The translations under genes and the position numbers were made by a program. From assembly GCF_002902575.1 (NCBI RefSeq), contig NZ_PPRD01000040.1, positions 1 to 42,819 of the forward strand: DNA of 42,819 bases. Direction: 5' to 3'. Position 1 is the stretch's first letter. Every line of letters starts with the position of its first letter. This document shows, piece after piece, positions 29,392 to 38,016 of this stretch. Origin of the DNA: Staphylococcus croceilyticus. GTDB taxonomy: Bacteria > Bacillota > Bacilli > Staphylococcales > Staphylococcaceae. The notes below the pieces were generated by a model. The model did not search any database, was not told where the DNA came from, and was given only the letters and a program-made list of their open reading frames with translations.

Positions 29392-29420
29392 CTGAAAATA
29401 TTATTATCATAATATTTCAG
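29392..29420. terminator. AT-rich hairpin after ylaN (weak)
   Basis: CTGAAAATATTAT pairs with ATAATATTTCAG around a short loop, in the 284-base gap between ylaN and ftsW. On the minus strand TCATTTTG follows, a poor T-tract. The rest of the gap (29251-29522) is AT-rich and should hold the ftsW promoter; I see no clear one. Confidence 0.4.
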
Positions 29421-29522
29421 CCACTAATTAAGCTATATCATATATTTAATCACATATGTAAGCTTGCATTTATATCCATTTAAATAGCATCAGTATGCTT
29501 ATATATTTAATCAAGAGTCAAC

Positions 29523-29798
29523 TTACACGTTTGTAAATGCTTCATGTAATTTAGATAATTCTTTTTCTAAACGAAGCATTAAGTTTTTACCGTCTTCTTT
29601 ATCGACTAAGCCAAGTTTAACAGCAAAGTCCACTTCTTTTTGTAGACCAAACATTTGTGTGTCGAGAACTTCTTCGTATAACGGGCAAGATGGCATTGTT
29701 AAATTATCCATTTGAACTTTAATTAAATGTAAGATTCTATCTGCATCTTGATTTAATTGTTCATACGCCACGTTCTTCATATTCGATTGCTTCGGCAT
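29523..29798 (-). CDS. ylaN: YlaN family protein (UPF0358)
   Basis: This 91-aa helical protein has the invariant segments LPL-like [19 protein letters not shown] and [13 protein letters not shown] of the UPF0358 family. In S. aureus YlaN is needed for growth under iron limitation, binds iron and interacts with Fur to relieve repression. I start at the ATG at 29798, six bases after a GGGGGAG ribosome-binding site; the GTG one codon upstream is the alternative. It is divergent from the next gene. Confidence 0.92.
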   Translation of the reverse strand: MPKQSNMKNVAYEQLNQDADRILHLIKVQMDNLTMPSCPLYEEVLDTQMFGLQKEVDFAVKLGLVDKEDGKNLMLRLEKELSKLHEAFTNV

Positions 29799-29940
29799 CA
29801 CATACTCCCCCTATCATTAAATATCTTCATGTAAAAAGTTTATCTCACTCGATATTAAAAAGCAAGTTAATTCAGTGAATAGGAAAATTTAAATGTGATA
29901 AAATAATGATTATAGAACGAAACTAGGGAGTGGGCAAAAT

Positions 29941-30426
29941 ATGATTCAAATCAAAGGTGCAGTCAAGTTCCCTATCACTTTAGATAGCACAACTTGGATT
30001 TTTGATGATAGAAAAGTAAAAATAGAAGACATAGAAAACAGCGTATTCGATGGAACTAAGCCTGTGAAATTTGAAGACAACCGCGAATGGAATAGAGCAA
30101 TTTTAGAAGGACAAACAAATCCGCCAACATTAAATTCAGAAATTAAATATCGTAAACGCTCAGTATTAGAAGATTCATTTGCGATTAATATGACACCATT
30201 TTTCAAAAATGCAGACCCATCTGAAAATGCAACGAAGATCAAATTATCTAATGATAAAGATTCCATCGAAGTACCAATGGAATTACTACCTTATTTATTC
30301 TTCCAATTTGCGAAAGATGGCAAAAGATTATATGACGATAATTCAGTAGATAGCTTTGTATACAATCCTGATGATAAAGGCTACTCTTATGAATTTAAAT
30401 ATGTAACTCATATCGAGGTGATTTAA
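29941..30426 (+). CDS. conserved protein of unknown function
   Basis: This soluble 161-aa protein starts MIQIKGAVKFPITLDSTTWIFDD. It is rich in charged residues and predicted beta structure, with no signal peptide, membrane segment or Cys. I do not recognise a domain. Staphylococcal genomes carry a homologue in this place, sometimes labelled peptidyl-prolyl isomerase, which I cannot support from the sequence. The start has GGGAGTGGGC upstream. The ylaI gene begins one base after its stop, so the two form an operon. Confidence 0.85.
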   Translation: MIQIKGAVKFPITLDSTTWIFDDRKVKIEDIENSVFDGTKPVKFEDNREWNRAILEGQTNPPTLNSEIKYRKRSVLEDSFAINMTPFFKNADPSENATKIKLSNDKDSIEVPMELLPYLFFQFAKDGKRLYDDNSVDSFVYNPDDKGYSYEFKYVTHIEVI

Positions 30427-30427
30427 T

Positions 30428-30619
30428 TTGCGTGAAGTTCAATGTATCATTTGTGATACAAAGGTATTAATTGATGAGAATACCGTTGAAGCCAAACGCT
30501 TACGCAATAATCCAATCCGGACATTCATGTGTGATGATTGTAAAAGTCGCTTAGATAAACCAAAACAGCGACCAAACACTGCTGAGTATTTAGAATTATC
30601 ACATGAAGGTAGATATTAG
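30428..30619 (+). CDS. ylaI: YlaI family zinc-ribbon protein (DUF2197)
   Basis: This 63-aa protein has two cysteine pairs, C6-x2-C9 (QCIICD) and C35-x2-C38 (MCDDCK), making a small zinc ribbon, and the RPNTAEYLELSHEGRY tail of the family. The role is unknown. The start is TTG at 30428, with GAGGTG, part of the end of the upstream gene, at the right distance. The one-base gap and the shared ribosome-binding site show translational coupling to the 161-aa protein. Confidence 0.88.
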   Translation: MREVQCIICDTKVLIDENTVEAKRLRNNPIRTFMCDDCKSRLDKPKQRPNTAEYLELSHEGRY

Positions 30620-30640
30620 ATTGATTGTTTTAACAAAAAT

Positions 30641-30686
30641 GAGGGTATGAAATCTTAGTAGTTTAAAGATTTCATACCCTCTTTTT
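30641..30686. terminator. bidirectional terminator between ylaI and typA
   Basis: A 16-bp perfect stem, GAGGGTATGAAATCTT (30641-30656) with 30666-30681, has TTTTT on the plus strand and ATTTTTG on the minus strand. It ends both convergent units. Confidence 0.9.
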
Positions 30687-30701
30687 ATTTAATCAAGCCG
30701 A

Positions 30702-32546
30702 TTATTCGTCTTGCATCATTTGTTTAACACGTTTTGCTTCTTTTTCACGTGCTGATTTGTTTAATATTTTCTTTCTTAAACGGATGCTTTGTGGTGTTAC
30801 TTCCACTAATTCATCATCGTTAATATACTCTAATGCTTCTTCAAGAGTTAAGATTCTTGGGCGGTTCATTGTTTGTGTTTGGTCTTTTGTAGCTGAACGT
30901 ACGTTAGTTTGGTGTTTCGCTTTAGTAATATTAACTGTTAAGTCATTTTCACGGTTGTGTTCACCAACAATCATACCTTCATAAACTTCAGTACCTGGTT
31001 CCATGAAGTTTACACCACGGTCTTCTAAGTTAATGATCGCGTAAGCTGTTGCTTGACCTTGGTCCATTGAAATTAATGCACCATTACGACGTCCACCGAT
31101 TTGTGCTTTAACACGTGGTCTAAATTCTTCAAATGTATGGTTGATAATACCATAACCACGTGTCATAGACATAAATTCAGTAGTATAACCGATCATACCA
31201 CGAGCTGGTACTAGGAAGATTAAGCGTGTTAAACCATTGTCAGTTGTGATCATGTCTAACATTTCACCTTTACGTGCACCTAATGATTCAATAACTGCAC
31301 CCGCATTTTCAGAAGGCACTTCACATTGTACACGTTCAAATGGTTCACTTAAGACACCATCAATTTCACGTAAAATAACTTGTGGTTTAGATACTTGAAG
31401 TTCGAAACCTTCACGTCTCATATTCTCGATAAGAATTGATAAGTGTAATTCACCACGACCTGCCACAATCCATGTATCTGGAGAGTCAGTTGGTGTTACT
31501 TTTAATGATACATCTGTTTCAAGTTGTTGATCTAAACGTTCTTGAATTTGACGTGCAGTTACATAGTCGCCTTCACGACCAGCAAATGGAGAGTTGTTTA
31601 CTTTGAATGTCATTTCAAGTGTTGGTTCATCAATACGTAACACTGGTAACGCTTCTTGATGTGTAGGAGGTGTAACTGTTTCACCTACGTTAATATCTTC
31701 CATTCCTGATACAGCGATTAAGTCCCCTGCTTGTGCTTCTTCAATCTCTTCACGTTTTAAACCGAAGAAACCAAAGATTTTAGTAACACGGAAGTTTTTA
31801 ATTGTACCATCTAATTTAATTAATGATACATTATCTCCTACACGCATTTTACCTCTGAACACACGACCAATACCAATACGGCCTACATAGTCATTATAGT
31901 CTAATAATGCTACTTGGAATTGTAATGGTTCATCATGATTATCGATTGGTGCTGGGACGTATTCAAGAATTGTTTCATACAATGGTTGCATGTTTTCATC
32001 TTGTTTCTCAGCATCAAGACTTGCAGTACCATTGACAGCTGAAGCATATACAACTGGGAAGTCTAGTTGTTCATCATTTGCTTCTAATTCGATGAATAAG
32101 TCTAATACTTCATCTACTACCGCTTCTGGTCTAGCAGCTGGTTTATCAATTTTATTTACAACTACTACAGGTTTTAAGTTTTGTTCAAGTGCTTTTTTAA
32201 GTACAAAACGTGTTTGAGGCATTGTACCTTCGTAAGCATCTACTACAAGTACTACACCGTCTACCATTTTCATAATACGCTCAACTTCGCCACCAAAGTC
32301 AGCGTGTCCTGGTGTATCTAAGATGTTAATTCTTGTACCTTTATAATTAACTGCAGTATTTTTCGCAAGAATTGTAATACCGCGTTCTCTTTCTAAATCA
32401 TTAGAGTCCATTGCTCTTTCATCGACATGTTCATTCTCTCTGAAAATACCAGATTGTTTTAATAATTCATCAACTAATGTTGTTTTACCATGGTCGACGT
32501 GAGCAATAATTGCAATATTACGTACATCTTCTCTTATATTAGTCAT
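30702..32546 (-). CDS. typA: ribosome-associated GTPase TypA/BipA
   Basis: This is a 614-aa translational GTPase of the EF-G/EF-Tu superfamily that binds 70S ribosomes and supports 50S assembly, growth at low temperature and stress adaptation. G1 is AHVDHGKT at 15-22, G3 DTPGH and G4 NKID. The EF-G-like domains II, III and V and the BipA-specific C-terminal domain follow, with a basic tail [15 protein letters not shown]. It is monocistronic and divergent from ylaF, as in B. subtilis (ylaG-ylaF). Confidence 0.98.
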   Translation of the reverse strand: MTNIREDVRNIAIIAHVDHGKTTLVDELLKQSGIFRENEHVDERAMDSNDLERERGITILAKNTAVNYKGTRINILDTPGHADFGGEVERIMKMVDGVVLVVDAYEGTMPQTRFVLKKALEQNLKPVVVVNKIDKPAARPEAVVDEVLDLFIELEANDEQLDFPVVYASAVNGTASLDAEKQDENMQPLYETILEYVPAPIDNHDEPLQFQVALLDYNDYVGRIGIGRVFRGKMRVGDNVSLIKLDGTIKNFRVTKIFGFFGLKREEIEEAQAGDLIAVSGMEDINVGETVTPPTHQEALPVLRIDEPTLEMTFKVNNSPFAGREGDYVTARQIQERLDQQLETDVSLKVTPTDSPDTWIVAGRGELHLSILIENMRREGFELQVSKPQVILREIDGVLSEPFERVQCEVPSENAGAVIESLGARKGEMLDMITTDNGLTRLIFLVPARGMIGYTTEFMSMTRGYGIINHTFEEFRPRVKAQIGGRRNGALISMDQGQATAYAIINLEDRGVNFMEPGTEVYEGMIVGEHNRENDLTVNITKAKHQTNVRSATKDQTQTMNRPRILTLEEALEYINDDELVEVTPQSIRLRKKILNKSAREKEAKRVKQMMQDE

Positions 32547-32644
32547 TTTATTATATCCTTTCTTGAGTAAACTCCCACTTTTAATTACAACTGTTTTATT
32601 ATATCATATTATTAAGAAAAGATAAGTAAAAGGTGGGGTATGGG

Positions 32645-32836
32645 ATGGAAAAACCAAAGTCTAAAGGTATATTTTGGGTACTATCTATTCTAGCAGTACT
32701 GTTCTTAGTACTATTTAGTTTTAGCGTCGGTGCAGCTAGCGTTCCAATGATGATTTTAACATTTATACTTTTCATTGCAACATTTGGTGCTGGTTTCGCA
32801 CTTAAGAAAAAATATCGTGAAAATAATTGGTTATAA
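32645..32836 (+). CDS. small membrane protein, YlaF/DUF5325 family
   Basis: This 63-aa protein has two closely spaced membrane helices (about 9-27 and 31-51), a short N-terminal MEKPKSKG and a basic KKKYRENNWL tail. No function is known. I start at the ATG at 32645, about seven bases after AAAGGTGGGG. A GTG inside that ribosome-binding site is rejected. It is divergent from typA; the same small gene (ylaF) precedes ylaG/typA in B. subtilis. Confidence 0.85.
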   Translation: MEKPKSKGIFWVLSILAVLFLVLFSFSVGAASVPMMILTFILFIATFGAGFALKKKYRENNWL

Positions 32837-32847
32837 TATATATAGAG

Positions 32848-32931
32848 AGAGGTTGAGACTTCAAAAATTGTGTTTTGGGAAACCACTTAACGGCGTCCTA
32901 AAATCAAGATTTTGTCTCGACCTCTTTTTTT
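32848..32931. terminator. bidirectional long-range hairpin terminator
   Basis: AGAGGTTGAGAC (32848-32859) pairs with GTCTCGACCTCT (32914-32925), followed by TTTTTTT on the plus strand. The 54-base loop contains further AAAATTG/CAAGATTTT pairing. It separates ylaF from the convergent broken IMPase gene and belongs with the GAG-rich hairpins at 8926 and 16547. Confidence 0.8.
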
Positions 32932-33743
32932 ATTTTCTAAAACGTTGATGTAATGCTGTTAATACCACTTTATGCGGGTTAAGGAAGCCTTCGAGAATTT
33001 CATTATGCACTGCTTTATTTCCAATAACAACTGAGTTTGGACTTGCAATAGATAATGATTCACCTAATAGGTTACTACCTATGCCCCCTACCTCATGTAA
33101 TATAATTAAGCCACCTGCAAAATCCCAAGGTTGTAATCTTGGTGTGATATAGGCAGCTAATTGTCCTTTCGCCACGCTCACAATTTCTAATGCAGCGCTA
33201 CCATAAGCTCTACAACTTCTACATTCATTAACGATTTCTGAGAAGATAGGTCCCATTTTATTTTGTCACCCAGTTAGGATTAATGCCTATTAAACTTTGT
33301 TTTAATCGTGTATCTTCTATTGAAGGTAGTGGATGTTTATTTTCAAAAGCCCCTTCACCCACCTTCGCATGATATAGCACGTCTTTCATCACATCGTAAA
33401 CGAATCCAGCATAGGGTTCTCCATTGCGGTAAATACCGATTGAAATCGCAAAGTTCTCTTGTTGATGCACAAAGTTTAATGTACCATCGATAGGATCCAC
33501 AACCCATACCACGCCATCAATATTCTCTAAATCATGCCCGTGGCCCTCTTCACCAATTACATGATGTTCTGGGTAATTGTTTGATATTGCTTCATAGATA
33601 TAATTTTCAGTTGCTTTATCTACATTTGTCACTAAATCATTGGGATTAGATTTAGTTTCAATATTTAATTCTTCTTTCATCATTGTTCTAACTTTATTTC
33701 CAGCTTCTAATACTAAGCCTTTAGCAAAATCGTATAATGACAT
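32930..33743 (-). pseudogene. suhB: inositol monophosphatase family gene, broken by a frameshift
   Basis: Two abutting frames together make one IMPase-fold phosphatase. The first part (33258-33743, 161 aa) has the metal site GEEGHG and VDPIDGTLNFVHQQ and ends NPNWVTK then TAA. The second (32930-33256, 108 aa, one frame away) has SAALEIVSVAKGQ and TPRLQPWDFAGG with the C-terminal metal Asp. Removing one A from the AAAA run (33261-33264) restores NPNWVTNKMGPIF and a 270-aa protein of normal length. The cause may be a real mutation, a sequencing error or slippage during expression. The gene has a good ribosome-binding site (AGGAG) and intact family residues on both sides, so the break is recent. 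Confidence 0.9.
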
Positions 33744-33984
33744 TTCATCATCTCCTGTTGCTTTATATTATACAGAATTTCGTACAAATGAACTAAGTAA
33801 AGCTTCTTTATATAGCTATGTCGTATCATTAAGTCATTACTTAATTTTTAGCTTTACAACATTGTATACCTTATTCTATTCACTTTAAACGCATTCGCTT
33901 CTCTTTAAGTCGGCTTATAATGTAATACGTTCATTATATGCTACAATAATTTTAAGTTAATTTTTCTGAAAAGGAGCACTAAAT

Positions 33985-34593
33985 ATGACGCAATATACCT
34001 TTAGCCCTAAAGATTTTGAAGTATTTGACGTAGATGGATTAGATGCACGCATGGAAGCGTTAGATAAACATGTAAGACCGCAACTCCATCAATTAGGAGA
34101 TTATTTTGCTGAATACTTTACGTCACAAACTGGAGAAACATTTTATGCACACGTAGCAAAACATGCGCGTCGAAGTGTCAACCCACCTATTGATACTTGG
34201 GTTGCTTTTGCCCCAAATAAACGTGGTTATAAGATGCTACCCCATTTCCAAATTGGTTTATTCAGAGATCAATTATTCTTAATGTACGGTGTGATGCATG
34301 AAGGTAAAGATAAAGCGGAACGCGTTAAAGTATTTGATAAACATTTTGATGAATTAAGAAATTTACCAGAAGATTACCGCGTAAATTTAGACCATATGAA
34401 AGCAGATAAACCGTTCATTAAAGATTTAAGTGACGACGAGTTGCACAAAGCAATCGACCGCGTTAAAAATGTAAAGAAAGGCGAATTCTTTGTGGCGCGT
34501 GTACTTGAGCCAACAGATAAACGTCTTAAAACTGATAAAGACTTCTTATCATTTATTAAAGAAACCTTTGATGAATTCTTGAAATTCTATTAA
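33985..34593 (+). CDS. yktB: YktB family protein (UPF0637/DUF1054)
   Basis: This 202-aa soluble protein contains [20 protein letters not shown] and [13 protein letters not shown], conserved segments of the UPF0637 family. The function is unknown. AAAAGGAGC lies eight bases before the ATG. In B. subtilis yktA, yktB and suhB are close neighbours; here yktB and the IMPase gene remain divergent neighbours, while the yktA remnant lies 8 kb to the right. The 241 bases upstream (33744-33984) are AT-rich and non-coding and carry the two divergent promoters. Confidence 0.92.
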   Translation: MTQYTFSPKDFEVFDVDGLDARMEALDKHVRPQLHQLGDYFAEYFTSQTGETFYAHVAKHARRSVNPPIDTWVAFAPNKRGYKMLPHFQIGLFRDQLFLMYGVMHEGKDKAERVKVFDKHFDELRNLPEDYRVNLDHMKADKPFIKDLSDDELHKAIDRVKNVKKGEFFVARVLEPTDKRLKTDKDFLSFIKETFDEFLKFY

Positions 34594-34599
34594 ATCAGC

Positions 34600-34643
34600 A
34601 ACTTTAAACAATGGATATGCGTCTATTGTTTAAAGTTTTTTTA
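34600..34643 (+). terminator. yktB terminator
   Basis: AACTTTAAACAAT (34600-34612) pairs with ATTGTTTAAAGTT (34625-34637) and runs into TTTTTTATT. It lies seven bases after the yktB stop and insulates mntH. Confidence 0.9.
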
Positions 34644-34658
34644 TTATCTTTGAAATTT

Positions 34659-34696
34659 GTTAGGTTGACCTAACTTTTTATTTAGGGTAATATAAT
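34659..34696 (+). promoter_or_regulatory. MntR-type operator overlapping the mntH promoter
   Basis: GTTAGGT-TG-ACCTAAC (34659-34674) is a 7-2-7 palindrome like DtxR/MntR operators. TTGACC at 34665-34670, inside it, serves as the -35, with TAATAT at 34688-34693 (17-base spacing) or TATAAT at 34691-34696 (20-base) as the -10. Binding of Mn-loaded MntR here would block RNA polymerase and repress manganese uptake. The repressor gene itself is not in the window. Confidence 0.8.
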
Positions 34697-34722
34697 TAAA
34701 AAGAAAACAAGGAGTGTTATTA

Positions 34723-36069
34723 ATGTCCGCAAAAAAAGATCAAACACAACTTAGTCTAGATGAAATTAACAACACTGTTGATTTCAGTGGAGATAAAAGT
34801 GCCAGTCAGAAATTTTTAGCCTTTTTAGGGCCTGGACTATTAGTCGCCGTTGGTTATATGGATCCCGGAAATTGGATTACTTCTATGCAAGGTGGCGCTC
34901 AGTTCGGTTATACCTTACTCTTCGTGATACTCATTTCAAGTTTGTCAGCTATGCTATTACAAAGTATGACCGTTCGCTTAGGCATCGCTACCGGGAAAGA
35001 TCTAGCACAAATGACCCGTCATTATTTAAACAGACCTATTTCCATTACTTTCTGGATTATTGCTGAACTTGCTATCATCGCTACTGATATAGCAGAAGTC
35101 ATTGGTAGTGCCATCGCCTTAGATTTATTATTCAATATTCCATTAATCGTTGGCGCATTGATTACAGTATTAGATGTCTTCTTATTACTATTCATCATGA
35201 AATTTGGTTTCCGGAAAATTGAAGCAATCGTCGGTACCTTAATATTTACTGTGCTCATTATTTTCATATTTGAAGTTTTCGTCTCTTCACCGCAAGTAAT
35301 TGATATTCTTAATGGCTTTATTCCCCATAAAGAAATTGTGACGAATCACAGTATTTTATATATTGCATTAGGTATAATAGGTGCAACCATTATGCCTCAC
35401 AATCTATACTTACATTCATCAATTGTTCAGTCACGTAAATATAATCGTGAAAGTAATGAAGACAAAGCACAAGCGATTAAATATGCTACCATCGATTCAA
35501 ATATTCAATTAAGTATTGCTTTCATTGTCAATTGTTTACTATTGGTGTTAGGTGCAGCCCTTTTTTACGGTGTTAATGCCGATAAACTAGGTGGTTTCTA
35601 TGATCTATATCACGCACTTCAAACTCAACCTATCTTAGGTCCAGTGTTAGGAGGTATAATGAGTACATTATTTGCCGTCGCTTTACTTGCTTCTGGTCAG
35701 AATTCAACAATTACGGGCACATTATCAGGACAAATAGTGATGGAAGGATTTTTAAAACTTTCTATTCCTAATTGGGTACGTCGGTTGATTACACGAGGTT
35801 TAGCCGTTATACCGGTTATCATATGTTTAATTATTTTTCACGGTAATGAAGGGAAAATGGAACAATTGCTTGTTTTCTCACAAGTATTTTTAAGTATTGC
35901 TTTACCATTTTCATTAATTCCGCTTCAATTAGCAACGAGCAATAAACAATTAATGGGCCCATTTTATAATAAAACGTGGATAAATATTTGTTCATGGAGT
36001 TTAATTATAATTTTAAGCGTATTAAATATATATTTAATCTTTGAGACATTTAAAGAGTTTTTTGCTTAA
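34723..36069 (+). CDS. mntH: Nramp-family Mn(II) transporter MntH
   Basis: This is a proton-coupled manganese importer of 448 aa with about eleven membrane helices. The metal-site motifs are D47-P-G-N50 in helix 1 and M224-P-H226 in helix 6, with the [13 protein letters not shown] loop after helix 8. I start at the ATG at 34723, eight bases after AAGGAG; an upstream in-frame codon overlaps that site. It is monocistronic, between its own operator/promoter and a terminator, so expression should rise when Mn is scarce. Confidence 0.96.
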   Translation: MSAKKDQTQLSLDEINNTVDFSGDKSASQKFLAFLGPGLLVAVGYMDPGNWITSMQGGAQFGYTLLFVILISSLSAMLLQSMTVRLGIATGKDLAQMTRHYLNRPISITFWIIAELAIIATDIAEVIGSAIALDLLFNIPLIVGALITVLDVFLLLFIMKFGFRKIEAIVGTLIFTVLIIFIFEVFVSSPQVIDILNGFIPHKEIVTNHSILYIALGIIGATIMPHNLYLHSSIVQSRKYNRESNEDKAQAIKYATIDSNIQLSIAFIVNCLLLVLGAALFYGVNADKLGGFYDLYHALQTQPILGPVLGGIMSTLFAVALLASGQNSTITGTLSGQIVMEGFLKLSIPNWVRRLITRGLAVIPVIICLIIFHGNEGKMEQLLVFSQVFLSIALPFSLIPLQLATSNKQLMGPFYNKTWINICSWSLIIILSVLNIYLIFETFKEFFA

Positions 36070-36083
36070 GTTTAAATATGATT

Positions 36084-36139
36084 AAAGCTACCTTTTAAAG
36101 TTAGATAAGTTAATCTAGCTTTAAAAGATAGCTTTTTTT
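36084..36139. terminator. mntH terminator
   Basis: A stem of about 21 bp, AAAGCTACCTTTTAAAGTTAG region (36084-36105) with 36113-36134, contains two G-T pairs and is followed by TTTTTTTG on the plus strand. It probably serves the converging DUF4064 gene as well. Confidence 0.88.
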
Positions 36140-36152
36140 GTTTATAAAACTT

Positions 36153-36638
36153 CTAATAAATATATGGATCATCTTTTTTACGAGATTGATATTCTTCATC
36201 TGGATGCCATTCATTTCTAGGAGAGTTGTTTCTATTTCCTCTTCTATTTTGATTGTTATTTCTTTTTACAAATAACATAATTGCCACAACAAACCATAAG
36301 ATACTTGCAATTAAACTCATATTAATTATACCTATTAATGCCGTAGCAATGAGTAAACATCCCGCTAATATTGGTCTATTTTTAATAATGAGTGTACCTG
36401 CAATTCCTAAAATAGTGGAAAATAATAAAGTAGCTATTGAGAAAGTCATTGCAAAATTAACCATTTCAGGTGTAACGTTAACATTTTGATTACTAAACTG
36501 ACGCATCATTTGATTATATTGTTCAGTGGTATTGTGACCATTTTTAACAATAAAAAAAGATATTAAAGACATAAGAAAATAAATAGCACTTAAACCACTC
36601 GCTATCCAAGCAAGAATTAATTCTACTTTACGGTTCAC
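36153..36638 (-). CDS. DUF4064-type membrane protein
   Basis: This 161-aa protein has four membrane helices (about 8-30, 62-82, 87-104 and 108-126) and a hydrophilic tail rich in N, R, D and Y. It starts at a GTG (36638), seven bases after AGGAGG; an ATG inside the gap runs straight into a stop. The helix 3-4 segment (NRPILAG ... AIMLFVKR) resembles the same part of the 393-aa neighbour (NIRILSG ... AIMMFARK), so the two are probably paralogues. Function unknown. Confidence 0.8.
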   Translation of the reverse strand: MNRKVELILAWIASGLSAIYFLMSLISFFIVKNGHNTTEQYNQMMRQFSNQNVNVTPEMVNFAMTFSIATLLFSTILGIAGTLIIKNRPILAGCLLIATALIGIINMSLIASILWFVVAIMLFVKRNNNQNRRGNRNNSPRNEWHPDEEYQSRKKDDPYIY

Positions 36639-36715
36639 TTCATTTCCTCCTAATAATTAGATTTACTTAAATTTTACTAAAAATTTTTATCTCTTACGAA
36701 TAAAGATATATGTGT

Positions 36716-36757
36716 AAATAAAAAAGATTGAGACACCAGTGAAGTATCTCAATCTTT
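36716..36757 (-). terminator. terminator of the 393-aa membrane protein gene
   Basis: AAAGATTGAGA (36723-36733) pairs with TCTCAATCTTT (36747-36757), and the minus strand continues TTTTTATTT. It lies six bases after the stop codon. Confidence 0.85.
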
Positions 36758-36762
36758 TAAAA

Positions 36763-37944
36763 TTATTTATCTTCGTTATGTTGATTATCCACTGATGTAT
36801 TATCTTCAGAATGTTGTTCATCTTTGTTTAAAATTTGTTTACGTTCTTCATAATTCATACGGCGTTGGTTAACGGCACTAGGTTGATTTTTACGTCTTTC
36901 TTTCATACGTTGATTATAAGCTTTACGTTTTTCTTTTTTCTTAGCTTTAATTTCAGCTTTTTCTTTTTTACGTTGTGCTTTTTCTTCTTTTTTATCTACC
37001 TTAGATACCGCTTCAACTGATTCTGGTGCACCATCATGAAGATGTGAGTCAGCGTCTGGATTATACTGAGATTGTTTTCTTGATTTCTGTTTATATTTTG
37101 CTTGTCTAGAAAGTACGCCGGATGCATTGTCTTCTTCTGGTGAATTATACTCTTCAGTAACCGCACGCTTAGGATATTGATTATATTTATCTTCCTCAGC
37201 ATCATTTACTACATCTTGTTCATTTCTGTATGATTGAGGTCTTTCCTCTTCATAATAATCATCTCTATAATCATAACCTCTATCGTCTTGATATGATTGT
37301 TTACGACGCGTACGACGTTCAGATTTTTTAGTCTTACGAGGAGGCTCCACATATTCTTCTTCATATCGTGGTGCTTCATAGTCATGACGCTCATCTTCGT
37401 AATAACGTCTATCGTCCTCATAATCATCTCTTGGACTATAACGCGGTTGATACTGTGGACCATGTCCATATGCTGGAACAGTTTCGATTTTACTTTTCCT
37501 AGCAAACATCATAATCGCAATGATAAAGAAGAAGATTGGGATAATTAACGTTACGAATAATAATACTAAAGGCAGTGTAATAATTGATGCAATTAAGAAT
37601 AGAAAACCTGAAAGTATTCTAATATTCATAGAGATTAACGCTAAAAATGAAATTAATAGACAAACTATGAAATATACAATAATTGCCCAAATGCCATTTT
37701 GAAGCCAAATCACAAATTGCGTAGTGTTTAAGCTATTATTAGCTAGAATTTGTTGGATTAGCTCATTATTATTCATTGAGTTTTCAAGATTTTGAATAGA
37801 TGTATCATTACTAAAAGATACGAGTGCAATAAACATTGTAATAACCGTCAATATCAATAAGAAAATCCAACTAAACCAACCTAAAAGTTTTTCAGTTAGA
37901 CGACTCACAGGCCGTTTTATTTGCGTGTATCGTTCTCCTGACAT
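36763..37944 (-). CDS. membrane protein with long charged cytoplasmic tail
   Basis: In this 393-aa protein the first 150 residues form four membrane helices resembling the DUF4064-type neighbour. From about 155 to the end it is hydrophilic: a D/Y/R/E-rich stretch (YEDDRRYYEDERHDYE), a K/R/E-rich stretch (about 315-370, KKEEKAQRKKEKAEIKAKKK) and a D/N/E/H tail, probably disordered and in the cytoplasm. I do not recognise a function. AAGGAG precedes the ATG. Staphylococci carry a similar gene between mntH and pot genes. Confidence 0.85.
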   Translation of the reverse strand: MSGERYTQIKRPVSRLTEKLLGWFSWIFLLILTVITMFIALVSFSNDTSIQNLENSMNNNELIQQILANNSLNTTQFVIWLQNGIWAIIVYFIVCLLISFLALISMNIRILSGFLFLIASIITLPLVLLFVTLIIPIFFFIIAIMMFARKSKIETVPAYGHGPQYQPRYSPRDDYEDDRRYYEDERHDYEAPRYEEEYVEPPRKTKKSERRTRRKQSYQDDRGYDYRDDYYEEERPQSYRNEQDVVNDAEEDKYNQYPKRAVTEEYNSPEEDNASGVLSRQAKYKQKSRKQSQYNPDADSHLHDGAPESVEAVSKVDKKEEKAQRKKEKAEIKAKKKEKRKAYNQRMKERRKNQPSAVNQRRMNYEERKQILNKDEQHSEDNTSVDNQHNEDK

Positions 37945-38016
37945 TTATTACAACTCCTTAATTAACTTGTCAAATTATTATATCTAATTAATTAAAAAAT
38001 AACTACTATTTATAGT

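Noticed and set aside
30702-32546. Long open antisense frames within typA, pycA and pheT
   Set aside because: These are codon-bias shadows of highly conserved genes; none has start signals or conserved motifs.
32599-32886. 95-codon minus-strand frame opposite ylaF
   Set aside because: It is antisense to the conserved ylaF gene, has no ribosome-binding site and runs into the typA promoter region.
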